From: Epiperipatus broadwayi
Lineage: Eukaryota > Onychophora > Udeonychophora > Euonychophora > Peripatidae
Assembly (NCBI GenBank): GCA_028023455.1
Contig: JAQFVV010006208.1
Coordinates: forward strand, 4,446,963-4,510,962
Length of the DNA stretch: 64,000 nucleotides
Reading direction: 5' to 3'
Position numbers and translations under genes: made by a program
Notes under the pieces: model-generated
What the model saw: the letters and a program-made list of their open reading frames with translations, nothing else
What the model was told of the DNA's origin: nothing
The model's database searches: none
Part shown: piece by piece, positions 23,126 through 35,550 of the stretch
Position numbering within the stretch: position 1 is the stretch's first letter
Layout of the letters: each line of letters begins with the position of its first letter

Positions 23126-23478
23126 ATATGCATTATTTAAACATCATGTGATCACCATTTCTTATGCCTGCTTATAACTGTTATTAAAACAGGCAAAACT
23201 CTTCATACAGTAGTGCCAATCAGTGCAAGCCAGAGTAATCAATGGATGCCAGAAGGTTTGTGCATAAAATCCCATCCAGTGCCTACTCATCCAATATCCC
23301 CAGACTAGTTTCTAAGGCATCTCACTGGTGAAGGCCACAAGCTAGAAACTAGTCTGGGGATATTGGATGATTAGGCACTAGATGGGGATTTTATGCACAA
23401 GTCTTCTGGCATTCATTGATTACTCTGGTTTGCACTGAGTGGCAATACTGTACTTGCCCATTTTAATATACATTATTT
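23126..23478. mobile_element. Family B fold-back with 13-bp duplication
   Basis: ATATGCATTATTT (23126-23138) and ATATACATTATTT (23466-23478) flank it. The sense core is mutated (CTGGTGA). Confidence 0.9.
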
Positions 23479-24204
23479 CCAATAGCATATACATTCTTTT
23501 TTATATATAAAGTAAATTGTATATGCTATTGGAGGAAATAAATATATCATAAGCTGGATCTAGCCAATATTCATATATTCAATTCTATTTTGATATTAAT
23601 TTTTACAACATCGATTCCAGTTTTATTTTATTATAAACTGACAAATACACCGACTGAATTTTTGTAATATTGTAACTTTTCAGGTTTGTGAAGCTCTCTC
23701 TAAGCAAGCATCAATTCTTAAACTATCATTCAATGTAAATCATTTAGCTTCAGCTCTCGTTTTATATATATTTCACAAACAGCCTTTGGTCATTGATTGA
23801 GCTAGATTTTTGAACTTCTACGCCGATGTAATTGATAGTTTTTGAATTTCTACGCAGATGTAATTGTCAGATTTTCTTATTTAATGATCATAAATACATT
23901 TTTCAGATTTAATATTTTAACAATCAGTTGAGAGAATTATGATGCTATGCAGTTGATAGATCTAATAAATACATGTATAGCAAGAGAGGTTGTATCGGAT
24001 GATATTTTATTAAAGAGAGATTGGATATTTGTTGCATGCCAAAGAGTTTTAATCACAAATTGACTATCATACTTATTAATTATGCAAATCTATTAGAAAA
24101 TGTGAATATTAAAGATTGATGGTCAATATTCACTTATGTAAATGACCAATTACTGAAACATTGAAATCTGCAAAAACAAATTGATTATGATTAATTAATA
24201 TTCT

Positions 24205-24335
24205 CTGTTCTTCTTCAGGTGTTGCTGGCCTGACCAGTGACAATACTCGCAAAGAAGTCAAAAGTCTTATTTTTAAATTCTTGAATGTCAAATTTTAAAG
24301 CAATGCTCTTATCAACTAAGCTATTCTATCAAAGA
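24205..24335 (-). repeat. Family F fragment (tRNA-like part)
   Basis: Minus strand carries the GTCACTGGTCAGGCCAGCAA segment and a decayed A-box region. Confidence 0.6.
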
Positions 24336-24354
24336 ATTATAAAAAGAAAACTCT

Positions 24355-24690
24355 GATTATCATTTCTATATGGCTGTTCACATATATCAACTCTCTAACT
24401 TATCTGAAGATGGAGGTTTTGCTCATCTTTATCTAGGATTGTCCCCATCCCCAGACTGGTTTCGAGCTATGGTTCTCTTCAGTGAGGAGCTAGGGCAACA
24501 GATTCAAAAAACCAATTCAAGCTAAGAATTTATCTAATAATAGTTAACTGTCAAGAAGATCTAAAACTTTTAGACATCTTCATGTCTTTAATGGCAGCTC
24601 TGCAACTGAAAAAATCATATGGGCCTGAACTTAATTCAGATACTCCATATATTAATAGGCTTAGCCATTTAATTTAGCCAAAGCTCCAAC
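24355..24690 (-). mobile_element. Family D element, antisense
   Basis: Shares TCATATGGGCCTGAACT and the stem I sequences with family B, but the rest differs. It is related to copies at 26740 and 39300. Contains the motif at 24448-24488. Confidence 0.65.
24448..24488 (-). ncRNA. Hammerhead-like ribozyme motif, family D
   Basis: Minus strand: TCCTCA, CTGAAGA, GAAC-CATA-GCTC, GAAAC, CA, GTC, TGGGGA. Here stem II starts with the canonical G-C pair next to the core, then A-U, an A-C mismatch and C-G. Stem I is 6 bp. Confidence 0.65.
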
Positions 24691-24699
24691 AGCAAAATA

Positions 24700-24890
24700 A
24701 TAATAGTAATAATAAAAAGTCAGATGTCACATATGTAAAATTAAGAGCATGCTAATAAGCTCTTGTTAACTAATAAGCTCTAAACAAGCTTTTTTTAATT
24801 TTTTTTATGATAAATGCTCTTAATTTTACATATTTATAAATCCAAGCTATATATATATAAGTCATATGACATCTGACTTTATTATGTATA
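24700..24890. repeat. Fold-back, about 190 bp
   Basis: AAAGTCAGATGTCA and AAAATTAAGAGCAT recur inverted around a T-rich loop near 24800. Confidence 0.8.
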
Positions 24891-25980
24891 TATATATATT
24901 TTAACTTAATAGTGCTGAGTTAAAATCATAGTGCAAAATTAATTAACTAATAATACCAGAAACAGACTGAATATATAGTGTATAAAATATGCAAATTATT
25001 GTAATGAGAAATTATAAAGGTCAGATATTCCATTTTTTAAACAAAAGGACACAAGATTTTTTCCTGTTGACTGAATTAGGGTCTCTTCCAATAATCCATG
25101 TCTCCTTGAACTTTCTCTTATGATTATCCCTCTCTGTGCATGCAGATGGTCAATAATAGAAGAGCAAAACATGTCCTGTGGCAAACTCGTGCTCCAGAAA
25201 AATTGATTTATATTGCGAGTCTTGTTTTGTCTTTTTATAAAGATGAGAGTGCTGGATGATTCTCAAAATGTATTAGCTCAAGACACCCCATAGTATGCTG
25301 CTCTATATGTTGGAAACGGACATGAAGTTTTATAAACTATCTGAAAGCATATTCAAATGGAGTTCTGTTTTTAGTGCTGTTCAGAAGATTGTTAAGAGAG
25401 GGTGGTGTTCTAAATGTTTATTCAAGCAAATTTTCTGAAGCTTTGTCTTGCTCAGACAATGCTCGAATAGTATTTAGAACACTGCCTTCTCTTAATAATC
25501 TTTTGAACAATACTAAAGACAGAACTCCATTCAAACACGTTCCTTAAATAGTTTATAAAATTTCATGCCCATCTCCAGTGTGTAGAGTGCATACTATGGG
25601 GTGCCTCGAACTAATAGATCTATGAGAATTGCCTAACACTCCTATCTTTATAAAAGGGCAAAACAAGATCGGCAATATAAGTCAACTTTCCTGAAGCATG
25701 AGCTTGCTACATGACACATTTTCCTCTTTTATTATTAAGACCATCTGCAAAGGGGATGATCATAAAAGAAAGTTCAAGGAGGAATGGATTATTGCAAGAG
25801 TCTCAAATTCAATCAACAGGAAGGAGTCTTGTGTCACTTTGTCAAAAAAATGGAACATCTGACTTCCATAATTGTAATTTGCATATTTTAAAAACTATAC
25901 ATTCAGCTTGCTTCTGGCAATGTTAATTAATTTTGTACTATGATTCTGGTGAGAAGTTGCTGAAAGTTAACTCATTTAAA
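24890..25980. mobile_element. Large fold-back M, about 1.1 kb
   Basis: Arms of about 500 bp (to 25395 and from 25465) are about 85 percent alike by eye. Shared pieces include TATAAAACTTCATG, GGGGTGTCTTGAG-like and GAAAGTTCAAGGAG. The centre is itself a small palindrome (GTGTTCTAAAT). Open frames at 24996-25184 and 25711-25926 are the same arm sequence read twice. Confidence 0.85.
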
Positions 25981-26279
25981 ATATATATATATATATTTGG
26001 TTTAAAAATACCTTTTCATCGTGGCGTCATTCAGCTCAAGTTTTTGGATATGAAAAGAATGTAAAGTTAAATAATTATAAATATAAGCTATACATAATTT
26101 TTGTAAAAATTAAGTTTATAAGCAATTTCTTTTTTTATTATTTTTGTTTCTTTTTATTTATTTTCACTTTCGGAAAGTGAGTAGATTTCAATTCATTCAT
26201 TGTCCAAAAGTGTAATATTTGTATAAATTCAATGAGAAATTTTTATTATAAACATGTATTAATTATGATTATTTTTCAG

Positions 26280-26422
26280 GCATAATATCGCAACTAACGA
26301 ACACACAGGCAGCTGCTCATTGCATATTTCAATGCTTCTTCCTGAAGATGTGGGAGAATATACCTGCACTGCCATTAACCCTGCAGGTGAAGCTTCTACT
26401 ACAGGCTTCATTTTAGGTGAAG
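26280..26422 (+). CDS. Exon 4: second half of Ig domain 2
   Basis: The acceptor is tttttcag ending at 26279, and the donor chosen is GAAG/gtatgt. One base completes Arg164, followed by HNIATNEH. The exon then gives the E-F-G strands of Ig2: GSCSLHISM, PEDVGEYTCTAINPAG with Cys193, and the closing strand. It ends in phase 1. The phrase with Gly-x-Cys-Ser-Leu followed by Asp-x-Gly-x-Tyr-x-Cys is typical of palladin and zormin type I-set domains. A second possible donor at 26416 (TTAG/gtgaag) would shorten the exon by six bases and also leave a phase-1 end; gtatgt is the better match to consensus. This exon lacks an in-frame ATG near its start, so only splicing logic finds it. Confidence 0.9.
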
Positions 26423-26739
26423 GTATGTATTTCAGTGACCATAGACAGTATTAAGGGTTTAGAAGCACAGAGCTATATATTACATAAATAATAAGTAATT
26501 TAGTAATAGAATATACACATAAATGACAAATCAAGAATCTGATACTTTATTGACACATGAAATTGCTCTCTACTTATAATAGAGACTTAGTATGAATAAT
26601 GGGTTGTAAACATTTTATATTAAAATGACAAAGAAATCAAGTCATATGTCACATGATCTAATTTAATAAGCTTGTATTGCAAATATTATATATACACCTC
26701 ACTAAAATTATTAATATATGGTGTATCTGAACTTGGTTC

Positions 26740-26990
26740 AGTCCCATATGGCTATTTAAGTTAGATAGCTGGATTGGAAGACATATGGATGCCTGAAAGT
26801 TTCATATTTTCTACTTAATAGTTATACATTAGATAAAGTTCTGGGCTTGTCCTGGTATTTTTAATCTAATGCTTGAATATCCTAGCACCCCACTGAGGAA
26901 ATCCAGTAGCAAAAACTGGCCTGGGGCTCGGGATATTCTGCAAAACTTGTTAAGAGCTTATTTGCGAGCTCTATATATAATATAAAATTT
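26740..26990 (+). repeat. Family D fragment, degenerate core
   Basis: Has CCCCACTGAGGAAATCC and AACTGGCCTGGGGCT where B and D copies carry the hammerhead-like block. Stem I pairing is kept, core bases are not. Confidence 0.55.
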
Positions 26991-27116
26991 TGTATTAAAA
27001 GCAAATATTGACATACTTTTTAAATAATTTGATCTCATCTAACAGCTTCCTATCTGAGATTGTACTGTTTCTGATTTTATCATCAAAAAGGTCTAAGAAA
27101 AATGTAAATTACAAAG

Positions 27117-27439
27117 TACAGGTGGTCCTCAACTCTTGTAACAATTGGTTCCTGAAATGTATATAAAAGTTGAAATTTAGTGTATATAAAAAAAAAAAAA
27201 TCAAAAAATGTTTTTAAAATATTTATTTTTTAATGAATTGAATTAGCATATACATAAATAACATTATTGATTAGTATCTGATGTTTTCTTTATAACTTTA
27301 TCAGAAAATAGTTAAATTGTACTCTTTCTTTTCTTGATAAAAAAGTTCCATCACACGCTGTATCTTTTTTTTATTGCCCTTCGTACAAAATAGTGAATTG
27401 CATGAAAGTAGAATATATGAAAGTTGAGGACCGCCTGTA
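27117..27439. mobile_element. pogo/Tigger-like MITE
   Basis: Terminal inverted repeats CAGGTGGTCCTCAACT and AGTTGAGGACCGCCTG, flanked by TA on both sides (27117-27118, 27438-27439). The TA target and CAGG-GGTCC ends fit the Tc1/mariner superfamily. No transposase coding remains in the 319-bp element. Confidence 0.88.
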
Positions 27440-27756
27440 AATTTTTTTTTCAACCTTTTTATGGAGTTGATAAATCTTATAAGTTTAACAAAGAGTAATG
27501 AATTTATACTACTAATTTGGTAATACCAATGGAACATCAGGATTATGTCTTTTTTTATATATATTCAGTATGTGCTTACTTGAATTCAAAATTTTGAGAT
27601 GTTGTTGAATTAAAGGCTCTTAGCGTGATAATTTAAGAGTTGAAGATGTCTATCAGAAGAGAACTGCAAATAGTCCAGATTTCTATTACTGTCAAAAATC
27701 GTTAGCCAAAAACTAGCCTGACAATGTAATTATAACATTAGTATTTATTATCATGT

Positions 27757-27965
27757 AGTACTAAATTGTCCATGCACTTTACTACTATTGCACAATGCTT
27801 TATTTACCACTCTTTTTTATAGTTTACAGTTTCGATTGCCCTAGAAATCTTCTTCAGAATTTTATATCTCCTAGCCTCAATTGCAATCGAAACTGTAAAC
27901 TATAAAAAAGGGTAGTAAATAAAGCATTGTGTAACAGTAGTAAAGTGCATAGACAATTTAGTATT
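27757..27965. mobile_element. Family C fold-back, short
   Basis: Arms share TAGTTTACAGTTTCGATTG, TTTACTAC and TGCACTTTACTAC. Minus strand shows CTGAAGAAGATTTCTAGGG followed by CAATCGAAACTG. Confidence 0.85.
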
Positions 27966-28424
27966 ATATGGTATACATTTGGCAATGCAATAAGAAAGAG
28001 TAATATCTATTATCCATTGATTATTCAAGTTTATAATAATTGACCCCAGAGTAAAATAAATAGAGTGAATTATTGTTCCAGAAAGTAGTTATTTGACAAG
28101 TATGCATTTATTACTGAAATATAAATTCAATATTTTATTTATACATAAAATTGAAAAAATATATAAAAAAATATTCATGAATACTAACTAATACACCATG
28201 AAATAGGAATACTTCTGTTACGAAATAGGACTAATAAATGCTATTGTAGCTATCGGATGCAATTGTATTTATTTAAAATAACATCCTTTTTTTTCTTCAT
28301 CAAGATTACAGTAAACTCTAATACATTTGCCGAATCACTTGGTTGCAGGTGTAGTATTCTGCAATAATTTATATTTGAATTTAAACAGAAGACATTTACA
28401 CTCTATGCACTTGTGCTATAATGT

Positions 28425-28690
28425 TGTTATAATAGCTCAATGATGTTTTGTTGAGCACAGTATAATCTCAAACCAAAGCACAAGATAGAAACTTTTGAAC
28501 TCTATCTTGTGTTTTGGTTTGAGAGTAGAATTGTTACTCAAAAAACATTGTTGAGCTATATGACAACAATAGATGGGTTTTTTGAGTAAGGATACCCTCA
28601 AACCAAAACATAAGAGTTCAAAAATCGATCTTATGCTTTGGTTTGAGATTATCCTCCATATTTAACAAAAGAGAGTTGAGCTATTATAAT
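28425..28690. repeat. Fold-back I
   Basis: Several nested inverted pieces of CTCAAACCAAAGCACAAGAT and AACAATAGCTC-like ends. The CTCAAACC-AAA motif resembles the 58.4-58.9 kb minisatellite unit. Confidence 0.75.
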
Positions 28691-29054
28691 AACATTACAG
28701 TGCATGTGCATAAGGTTTAAATCCCTTCCATTTAAAATTACATAAGATCATTGCATGAGTAAATAAAATTGAATATTTTATAATTTATATTTGGAAAAGA
28801 AAGAGTATAAACATAAAAAAAAAACTTTTTTTTTTTGTTAAATATGTAATTTTTGAGAGTGCTTTCATTAGAACAACATTGCTTTAATGTTTTTATTTAA
28901 GTTAAAGAAGTTTCTCTTCTAGAAATTTTTTTTAATCATGGCTCCGTAATTAATAACATAATATCTTTTACAGTTAAATATATATATATACATTCAAATA
29001 TTAGAGACCTGTACACTCTGAAAAAGCCCTTTTAAGAAAATTACTGAAAATTAT

Positions 29055-29415
29055 TAGTAAAATTACTTGATATGACAATCATATCAGCATCAAACTAGGG
29101 TTTTGAATATTCCATCATCAGATTTTTAATGATATGGATGGCTGAATAGTTGGGAGGGTGGAGTATATTGAAGCCTGTCCATTAAAGTGTGAAGATTTGC
29201 AATCTTAATATAAAGCGAGCATTAATTATATATATGTGTGTGCGAGATGATGATTTGGGCCAACTGATGAGTGCTGGTTCGGCACAAAATACTTATATTG
29301 GAGATCATTTATCTTTTTCACATGTATGTGGTCATGTGTGTTGGTTGTATAAGATGGAGTGGATGTTTGAAAGGATCTTGAAAGTCTGTGTTCAAATTCC
29401 CTCTAATTAAAATTA
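29055..29415 (+). mobile_element. Family G element, sense
   Basis: Contains CCAACTGATGAGTGCTGG with intact CTGATGA, but the GAAA box reads CAAAA. Ends GTCTGTGTTCAAATTCCC. Confidence 0.75.
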
Positions 29416-30319
29416 GATAGGTAAACAAAAAAATGCAACTTTGTTTGGGGAGGTATTGTGATGTTTGAGTGTCAAAATGACTGGATAAGCTCAATAGTTT
29501 TATTTAACTGAGCAAATTGAGATTTTTAAATATATATTTTAACTTGAAATAATTCCAGGAAATCTTATAACATTTGAATCTGTCTGTATAACCACTATGT
29601 TCAGTCACATAGGATAATCCGTACTTACTAATTACAATGTAACTATTTTCAACAGCAGCATTTAGTATATCAATCAATGCAGGATTAATATTTCCTAAGA
29701 TACAAGTTAGCATGTGATGTCATTCTGTACTCTCGGTATCCATTAAATTAAAAAGTGTTAATAAATAATTGCTTCTTTTATTTTTTCTCTTAATATTTCT
29801 TCATGTAAAATTATTGCATTAAAATCAAATTCAATTATCCAAGTCAATTATTTCTGGCATTTGAATTTCACAACACAAGCATTTTACATGAAGAAAGTGT
29901 ATCAAACAACTAAACATAGACATGATCACTATTTCTTGATCGTAAATTGTTTTAAATTAGTTTTCAAAATATCGGCCCGGAATGGTTATAATAGTGTGGT
30001 TTTTGTAGAGAAAGAATGCCACCAAGTGGCTGGCCTGTCTAAACAATAAGTACCATTATTATTTACAGATTAAAAAACTTTAGTGAACTGACAAGGTGAC
30101 TTGTCGCAATATTTGAATTAATCAAAAACATGTTGCTATGAGCTTTTTCTACAAAATTAAGTAATGTTTTTATTAATTTGATTTATTCAATTTCTGTAAT
30201 TATTAAAAAATAAGTTTTTACATACATATATTTTAAAGTTAATTTGTATTAAGAACAAACAATAAACATCAAATAGTATTTAAAAAATACTGAAATTTTC
30301 ATAATAGAAATAAATTTAC

Positions 30320-30450
30320 ATCATTTAAATATTTGAATACAAGTATAATTTATCTACTCGGAGTTTATATGAAATTATAGGGGCTTTCTAGTTCCCTATA
30401 ATTACATCTAAACTATAAGTATGTAAATTATACTTGTATTTAAATATTAC
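30320..30450. repeat. Fold-back, about 130 bp
   Basis: TTTAAATATTTGAATACAAG and AAGTATAATTT pair with their inverse around GGGGCTTTCTAGTTCCC. Confidence 0.85.
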
Positions 30451-30514
30451 AGACTCAGCTTGTGTCCAGACCATCTCTCTTCTGTTTATTTCAATGGACA
30501 AGATCCTATACATA

Positions 30515-30910
30515 AGGGGTCAGAGTGACTTAAAGTCAACATGGGCATGACAATAATATTGGCATCAACAAGAGAATTGGGTGTTCCATCATATGGATGG
30601 TAGAAGAATCAGAGGATGGAGTAGATTGAAGCCTGCCCATTAAAGTTTGAAGATTTGCTAGCTTAATATAAACCGAGCACTGATTATATATGTGTGGGAG
30701 ATGATGATCTGGACCAACTTATGAGTGTTAGTGCAGCATGAAATATGTATATTGGGGATCATTTACCTTTTTTTACATGTGTGTGGTAATGTCTCTTGAT
30801 TGTAGGAGATCATTTATTTTTGCATATGTATGTAGTGATATGTGCTAGTTGCATAAGATAGAGTGGATGCTTAAAAGGAGCTTAAAAATCTGTGTTCAAA
30901 TTGCCTATAA
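30515..30910 (+). mobile_element. Family G element, sense, with partial end duplication
   Basis: Core reads CTTATGA (mutated). A second copy of the GGAGATCATTTA to GTGTGGTAATG segment follows at about 30800. Confidence 0.7.
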
Positions 30911-31330
30911 TTATATCATTTAAATATATCTATATCAAATATATACATATCCAATGCATTTAAAATGTATTTCATTTTTATAAGTTATAATTGCAAATAT
31001 AATTCTATTTCGTCCTTAAATTAGGTGTGTAATAATATACATGCAGACTTATAAATATATATCTATATGCATACATGCCTAGCTTCTACATATATCTATT
31101 ATATTTATGTATACACATTGTGTAAAGTATTATAAATTAGAGCATTAAAGTGTCAACTACTGTATCATTTTGAAAATAAGATATTAGATAGCATATATAA
31201 TAACCAACTTTTGAATTGTAAATTATGATCATAGAAGTGTTATAGGACCAATTCAAGGTAACCACCATCAATTATACCAAACTTTTTAACATCATCACAC
31301 CAAATTCAGAAAAGACTTGAATTTTATTGT

Positions 31331-31474
31331 ATATATTGCAGATTTTTTTTTTCCATATGTCATAGCATCGGTCGGGAGGCGAACCCGCAACAACCGTCTG
31401 CAACCAACTGCTTGCTTGCAAGGTGGCTGCACTGATCTCTCGGCTAACAACGCTTGACATATATTGCAGATTTT
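31331..31474 (-). mobile_element. tRNA-derived SINE with 16-bp duplication
   Basis: ATATATTGCAGATTTT flanks at 31331-31346 and 31459-31474. Minus strand has an A-box like TAGCCGAGAGATCAG and B-box like GGGTTCGCCTCC, plus an A tail. It lies 0.28 kb upstream of exon 5. Confidence 0.9.
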
Positions 31475-31751
31475 ATTTGCTTTGTTTAAAAACATAAAGA
31501 TTTGTTGTTAGCGATTTAAATGCATGGTATAGTTAATGAAGGAATTAAACTGAGGTTTATATTGTGCTAGTTTACAACTCAGCCTTTAACAAGATATATA
31601 TCATCTAATATTATATTTTCTCAATTAGCTAATAAAATTCATTTCAAAGCTCTAATTAAATTAATTATATAGTCCAAAAATACTATTCATTCATATTAAA
31701 GTTTTTTTTTTTTCAAATTTATCATGAAGTTTATATTTCTATAATAATTAG

Positions 31752-31906
31752 ATCAATATGCCGAATGGTTACGTCAGGAGAAAGAAAGGGTTTCTATTAG
31801 GCAAAAGACAATCATAACAGAGAATGTTTATACCACAGTACGACCACAAAGAACTGAAATTTATCAGTCTGTATCTTCATCTGACATGGAGTTACCTGGT
31901 ACAAAG
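31752..31906 (+). CDS. Exon 5: charged linker between Ig2 and Ig3
   Basis: The acceptor is aataattag at 31743-31751 and the donor is AAAG/gttagt. Two bases complete an Asp codon, and the exon ends in phase 0 (155 bases). It encodes residues about 212-263: YAEWLRQEKERVSIRQ, then a Thr/Val/Tyr-rich stretch, then SVSSSDMELPGTK. No Ig core is present. The first part is strongly charged and could be helical. The Ser-Ser-Ser-Asp and Tyr residues could be phosphorylated, which is inference. The exon is supported by an uninterrupted frame, exact phase fit on both sides and protein-like composition. The acceptor's pyrimidine tract is weak, so its exact start is the least certain part. Confidence 0.8.
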
Positions 31907-31969
31907 GTTAGTTTTCAAAATAATAAAATATAGATTTTAGTCTTTAATATATATTATCAATTTGTGATA

Positions 31970-32150
31970 TTTACTAAGGCTGTAACCGCTTCAGCTTCAC
32001 CTATTTATATAGAAAGTAGGTTGAAGTAAAGAAGGGTTCCCCTCTTTTCTTCCAAAACGTAAGCTTGTGGTTAAGACCTGTAGAGGTCCCTACTATCACA
32101 TTTTTACATGCATATTCTTGAGGTTACAGCCTTAGTAAATATTACTTACG
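31970..32150. repeat. Fold-back N
   Basis: Ends TATTTACTAAGGCTGTAACC and its inverse; a related inverted-order copy lies at 54575-54725. Confidence 0.75.
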
Positions 32151-32559
32151 TAATCAATGTGCGTTTAAATAAATTTATAATTATCAATTTGTGTGAACAA
32201 AAAAATATTTATTTTTTAAAAAATATATTTTTCTCATTAGATGTTATGATTTTATTAATATATCAAAAATTACATTATTTATAAAACTTGTTTAATTATT
32301 ACAGCATATAAATCTTACGTAAAAATTATTCTCAGCATATAAACTATATTGCAGTCTTTTTCAAACTATATTCCAGTCTTTTTCAGATGAAGAATTCCAA
32401 AAAAATATAAAATGTAAATTTATTTAAATAAATACATATGTCATCCAAAAGAATATCTATCTCAAACGTACCTCTACTAAACATAAAATAAAAAAATCTC
32501 ATAGAGGTAATTTTAATATTTCTTTGGATGAATATATATATTTAAATATATTCCTTTCT

Positions 32560-33020
32560 ATTTATTTATTGGACTATTTCCGTCATCTAATATTAAGTAT
32601 TGAATATCTTGGAAAAATTTAACTTTATTTAAATTTTCCAATTACATACAATTGTTAGCATCACACCCAAAGGTCAGTATACACAGCATTTTGAGTGTTT
32701 ATTATTTTCTTCTTTTTCTTAGATGTTGCTGGCCTGACCAGTGATAACACTAGCATGGGAATTGAACCTGGATTCTTAGATTATTGAATATTAAATTTTA
32801 AGGTAATGCTCGAACCAACTGAGCCATCCTGAAAAATTCAATATTCAAGAATCTAAGAGTCCAGGTTTGATTCCTATACGAACAGGCCAGTAACACCTGA
32901 AGAGGAGAATAATAGCACTTAAAACATTGTGCATATACTAAACTGTGTGCTACTACTAACAGTTGAATGTAATAAATACAACTAAAATATCATCATCATA
33001 AACCTTCAGGAAGAAACTAA
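32560..33020. mobile_element. Family F fold-back
   Basis: Two inverted halves meet near 32830; each has the tRNA-like AACCTGGATTC / GTCCAGGTTTGATTCC block and the TTGTTAG-repeat end. Confidence 0.75.
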
Positions 33021-33399
33021 ATATATTTACGTTTTTATTTTTTAAGAAAATTTCTTTTTTGAAAAATTCCATAAAATTTAATCTATATAAACGTAGAATT
33101 TTTGTGTAATATTTACATAATAAAAGTTTTTAAGCTTGATTTGTAACTTTGATGCGATCTTGGGGAATCATTTATCTTTATTTATTTATGTGTTTTAAGA
33201 ATATATAGTGGGGTTGAAGTTTTAATTATAACTTTGAAAAAAAAAAAAAAGTTTTATAAGAATAGTAATTTTATGATTTTTGATGTCATTTTTATGTATC
33301 ATAAAATATAAGTGACATGATATGAAGATTATTGGAATATTATTAGTTTACATTTCTAAAAAAAGTATTAAAATATTTCATCTTTTCTTTTTCATTTAG

Positions 33400-33624
33400 G
33401 AATTTGCTGTTGAAAAGTTTGAATCCCGCTTGCTTAAAGAAGTAGATTTTCGTAGAATGAAAACTAAACATACTAGCAGTAGTGAAACTGAACCTGATAC
33501 TGATGAAAGTTCCAGCTTACCCCCTGTTGCACCACAATTTATACAAAAACCTCAAAGTATTCAGCTACTAGAGGGCAGTGATGTTACATTCCATTGTACA
33601 GTCATTGGTCGCCCTAAACCTCGA
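33400..33624 (+). CDS. Exon 6: Ser/Glu linker and first third of Ig domain 3
   Basis: The acceptor is ttttcatttag ending at 33399, and the donor is TCGA/gtaaat. The exon is phase 0 at both ends and holds exactly 75 codons (residues 264-338), so it is symmetric and could be skipped without a frameshift. It starts with a charged stretch (EFAVEKFESRLLKEVDFRRMK), continues through an acidic Ser/Thr run (TSSSETEPDTDESSS), then begins Ig3 with APQFIQKPQS, EGSDVTFHC (Cys329) and the turn GRPKPR. The split between PKPR and ITWF lies just before the core Trp, a common intron position in I-set domains. The acidic Ser run is a possible casein-kinase-2 type region, by inference only. Confidence 0.93.
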
Positions 33625-33959
33625 GTAAATGCTTTTTAAAAAATGTTTTTAATATGTTAATGTTATTCTATTTTTTTGTAAATATATATTTATTGAAAGG
33701 TTTTAGTTAGTCTACTAAGTCATACCCTGAAAGTATTTTTAAGTTTTACCTAGATTTGAACTCCAGTTTATGCCTATGACTACCAGATGTGCTAACATTT
33801 ACTTCTAACTCATAAGAACACAGATTATACTTCTTATGGATATATATAATCAAGTTTGTACTTACTATTAGCCAATTAATCAGAAAACTTTTGTGGATTA
33901 AACAGTAGCAAAAGTGTCACCTAGTGGAAGCTTTAGTATTCAATAAATGCTAGAAAATT

Positions 33960-34330
33960 GTACATTTTTTATTTACTTTTTTGAAATGCATTGCTAATCT
34001 TATTTTTTGCATTTTCCTTCAAATTAAGAAACCTAAAACCTCCAATCCTTTCTCCTCTCTTTTTCTAACTGTCCACTGTTCCATATAAAGGAATGTCTCC
34101 AAATTAAATATTTAATAAACCCTTTATCAAGTCTCATCTCATTAAACCACAAAATAACATTTTACTTTTATTAAAAATTTGTTTATTCATTGCAATTTTC
34201 ATTCCATCTTTTATTATTATTATTATCATTTCTTTCAACATCAATTATTGAATTATCCAAATATTTGAAAGTATTAACTTACGTTATAGCTTTTTAACCA
34301 ATGATAATTCTTAAATGTTTTCATTTCAAA
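33960..34330 (-). pseudogene. Possible degraded LINE reverse-transcriptase remnant
   Basis: Minus translation gives a run with WFNEMRLDKGFIKYLI, then HSFIWNSGQLEKERRKDW, resembling the LINE segment usually read as (I)LLYGSETWTLKKEDRRRL. Upstream lies FKYLDNSI, like the KYLG motif. Many stops interrupt it. Identification is by pattern memory. Confidence 0.4.
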
Positions 34331-35550
34331 CAGGCAAAACTTGATCATGTGATGTACAGTGTTTTCAGTTTATTACTTATAAATATATATACAGTATATT
34401 GATTTTTTTAATATTTATTTCAATTCTTGTACAAGTTTCAGCATCTTATTTAACATTTTATTGTGTTGACTTTCTATCCTCAAGTACTGATAAGTATATA
34501 TTTAAAAAAAAAAACGTAGTAATCAACATCTTTATCCTATATATCCTATACCTTTTTTTTTTTTTACTTCACCTGTAAGAAGAATCAATATTTTCTGATA
34601 CATATACCAATTAATCAGCATTTGATATCTCCAACCTTCACTTTATTGTATTTGGGTCATTGATCTTGAAAATAGTATCAATGAAACAAATATTAATTTC
34701 TTTTCTTTATGTATCTCTCACCATTAATTTGCACCATTTCAACTCTATGTCTTATCTCTAACTTCTCAAAATCTAAATTGTTCATCAGGTATGAACATAT
34801 CTAATTTATTGAAAATTTGCCTATTCAAGATCTTTCACGGTATCTTAATTGCATGATATGAACTAATTACTGTAAAATATTCATGTTTGATTATATTTGG
34901 CGTTTTTCTCTATCAGAATCTAATGATCATTCTCCTATATAATGAAATATTGTACAAATATTATAGTAAATAACAAAAATATGATATATAACAGCCACAT
35001 AAATCTATTCTACAAATATAAAATGATAAGTGCTAAAAAATTCCAAGTGTAAACTAAAATCCCACTCATAAAAAATGAACTGTTCTTAAAAATCTGGCAG
35101 AAAACATCTTTAATAAAATATACTACGTTCTAAAAAAGTATTGATAATTATTTATTTAACAATAAACTTGCTTTGGCGCCATTAATGTTTAAAAAAAATT
35201 GCATTTACTTAACGCGCGGGAAAAACAACTTGAATTTCTCCTCACACGGGAAAAATAATACTTGAATTTCTCCTCAAAGACAAAACAATACTTTATTATA
35301 AACATTTTTGACAATTTTTTTTATAAGATTCTAATATATACGATTTCGAAATTAATTGACAGCAATTTTGCCATGACCCAAATACTAAAAGAGTAAAATG
35401 TAATATGTGCATTTAAATATATATCGAATAAGTCAGCATTTTATTTTGTTTTTGGGGAAAAAATGACTGAATTTAGTCAGTGCTGAAGGTGTAAGGGATG
35501 GAGTCTCTAATATTTTACAAATATACTAAGTCTATTTATAATCAACAATA
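34331..35550. other. No confident feature
   Basis: AT-rich intron, possibly older LINE sequence; a GGGAAAAA-AACTTGAATTTCTCCTCA unit occurs twice at 35218-35280. Confidence 0.4.
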
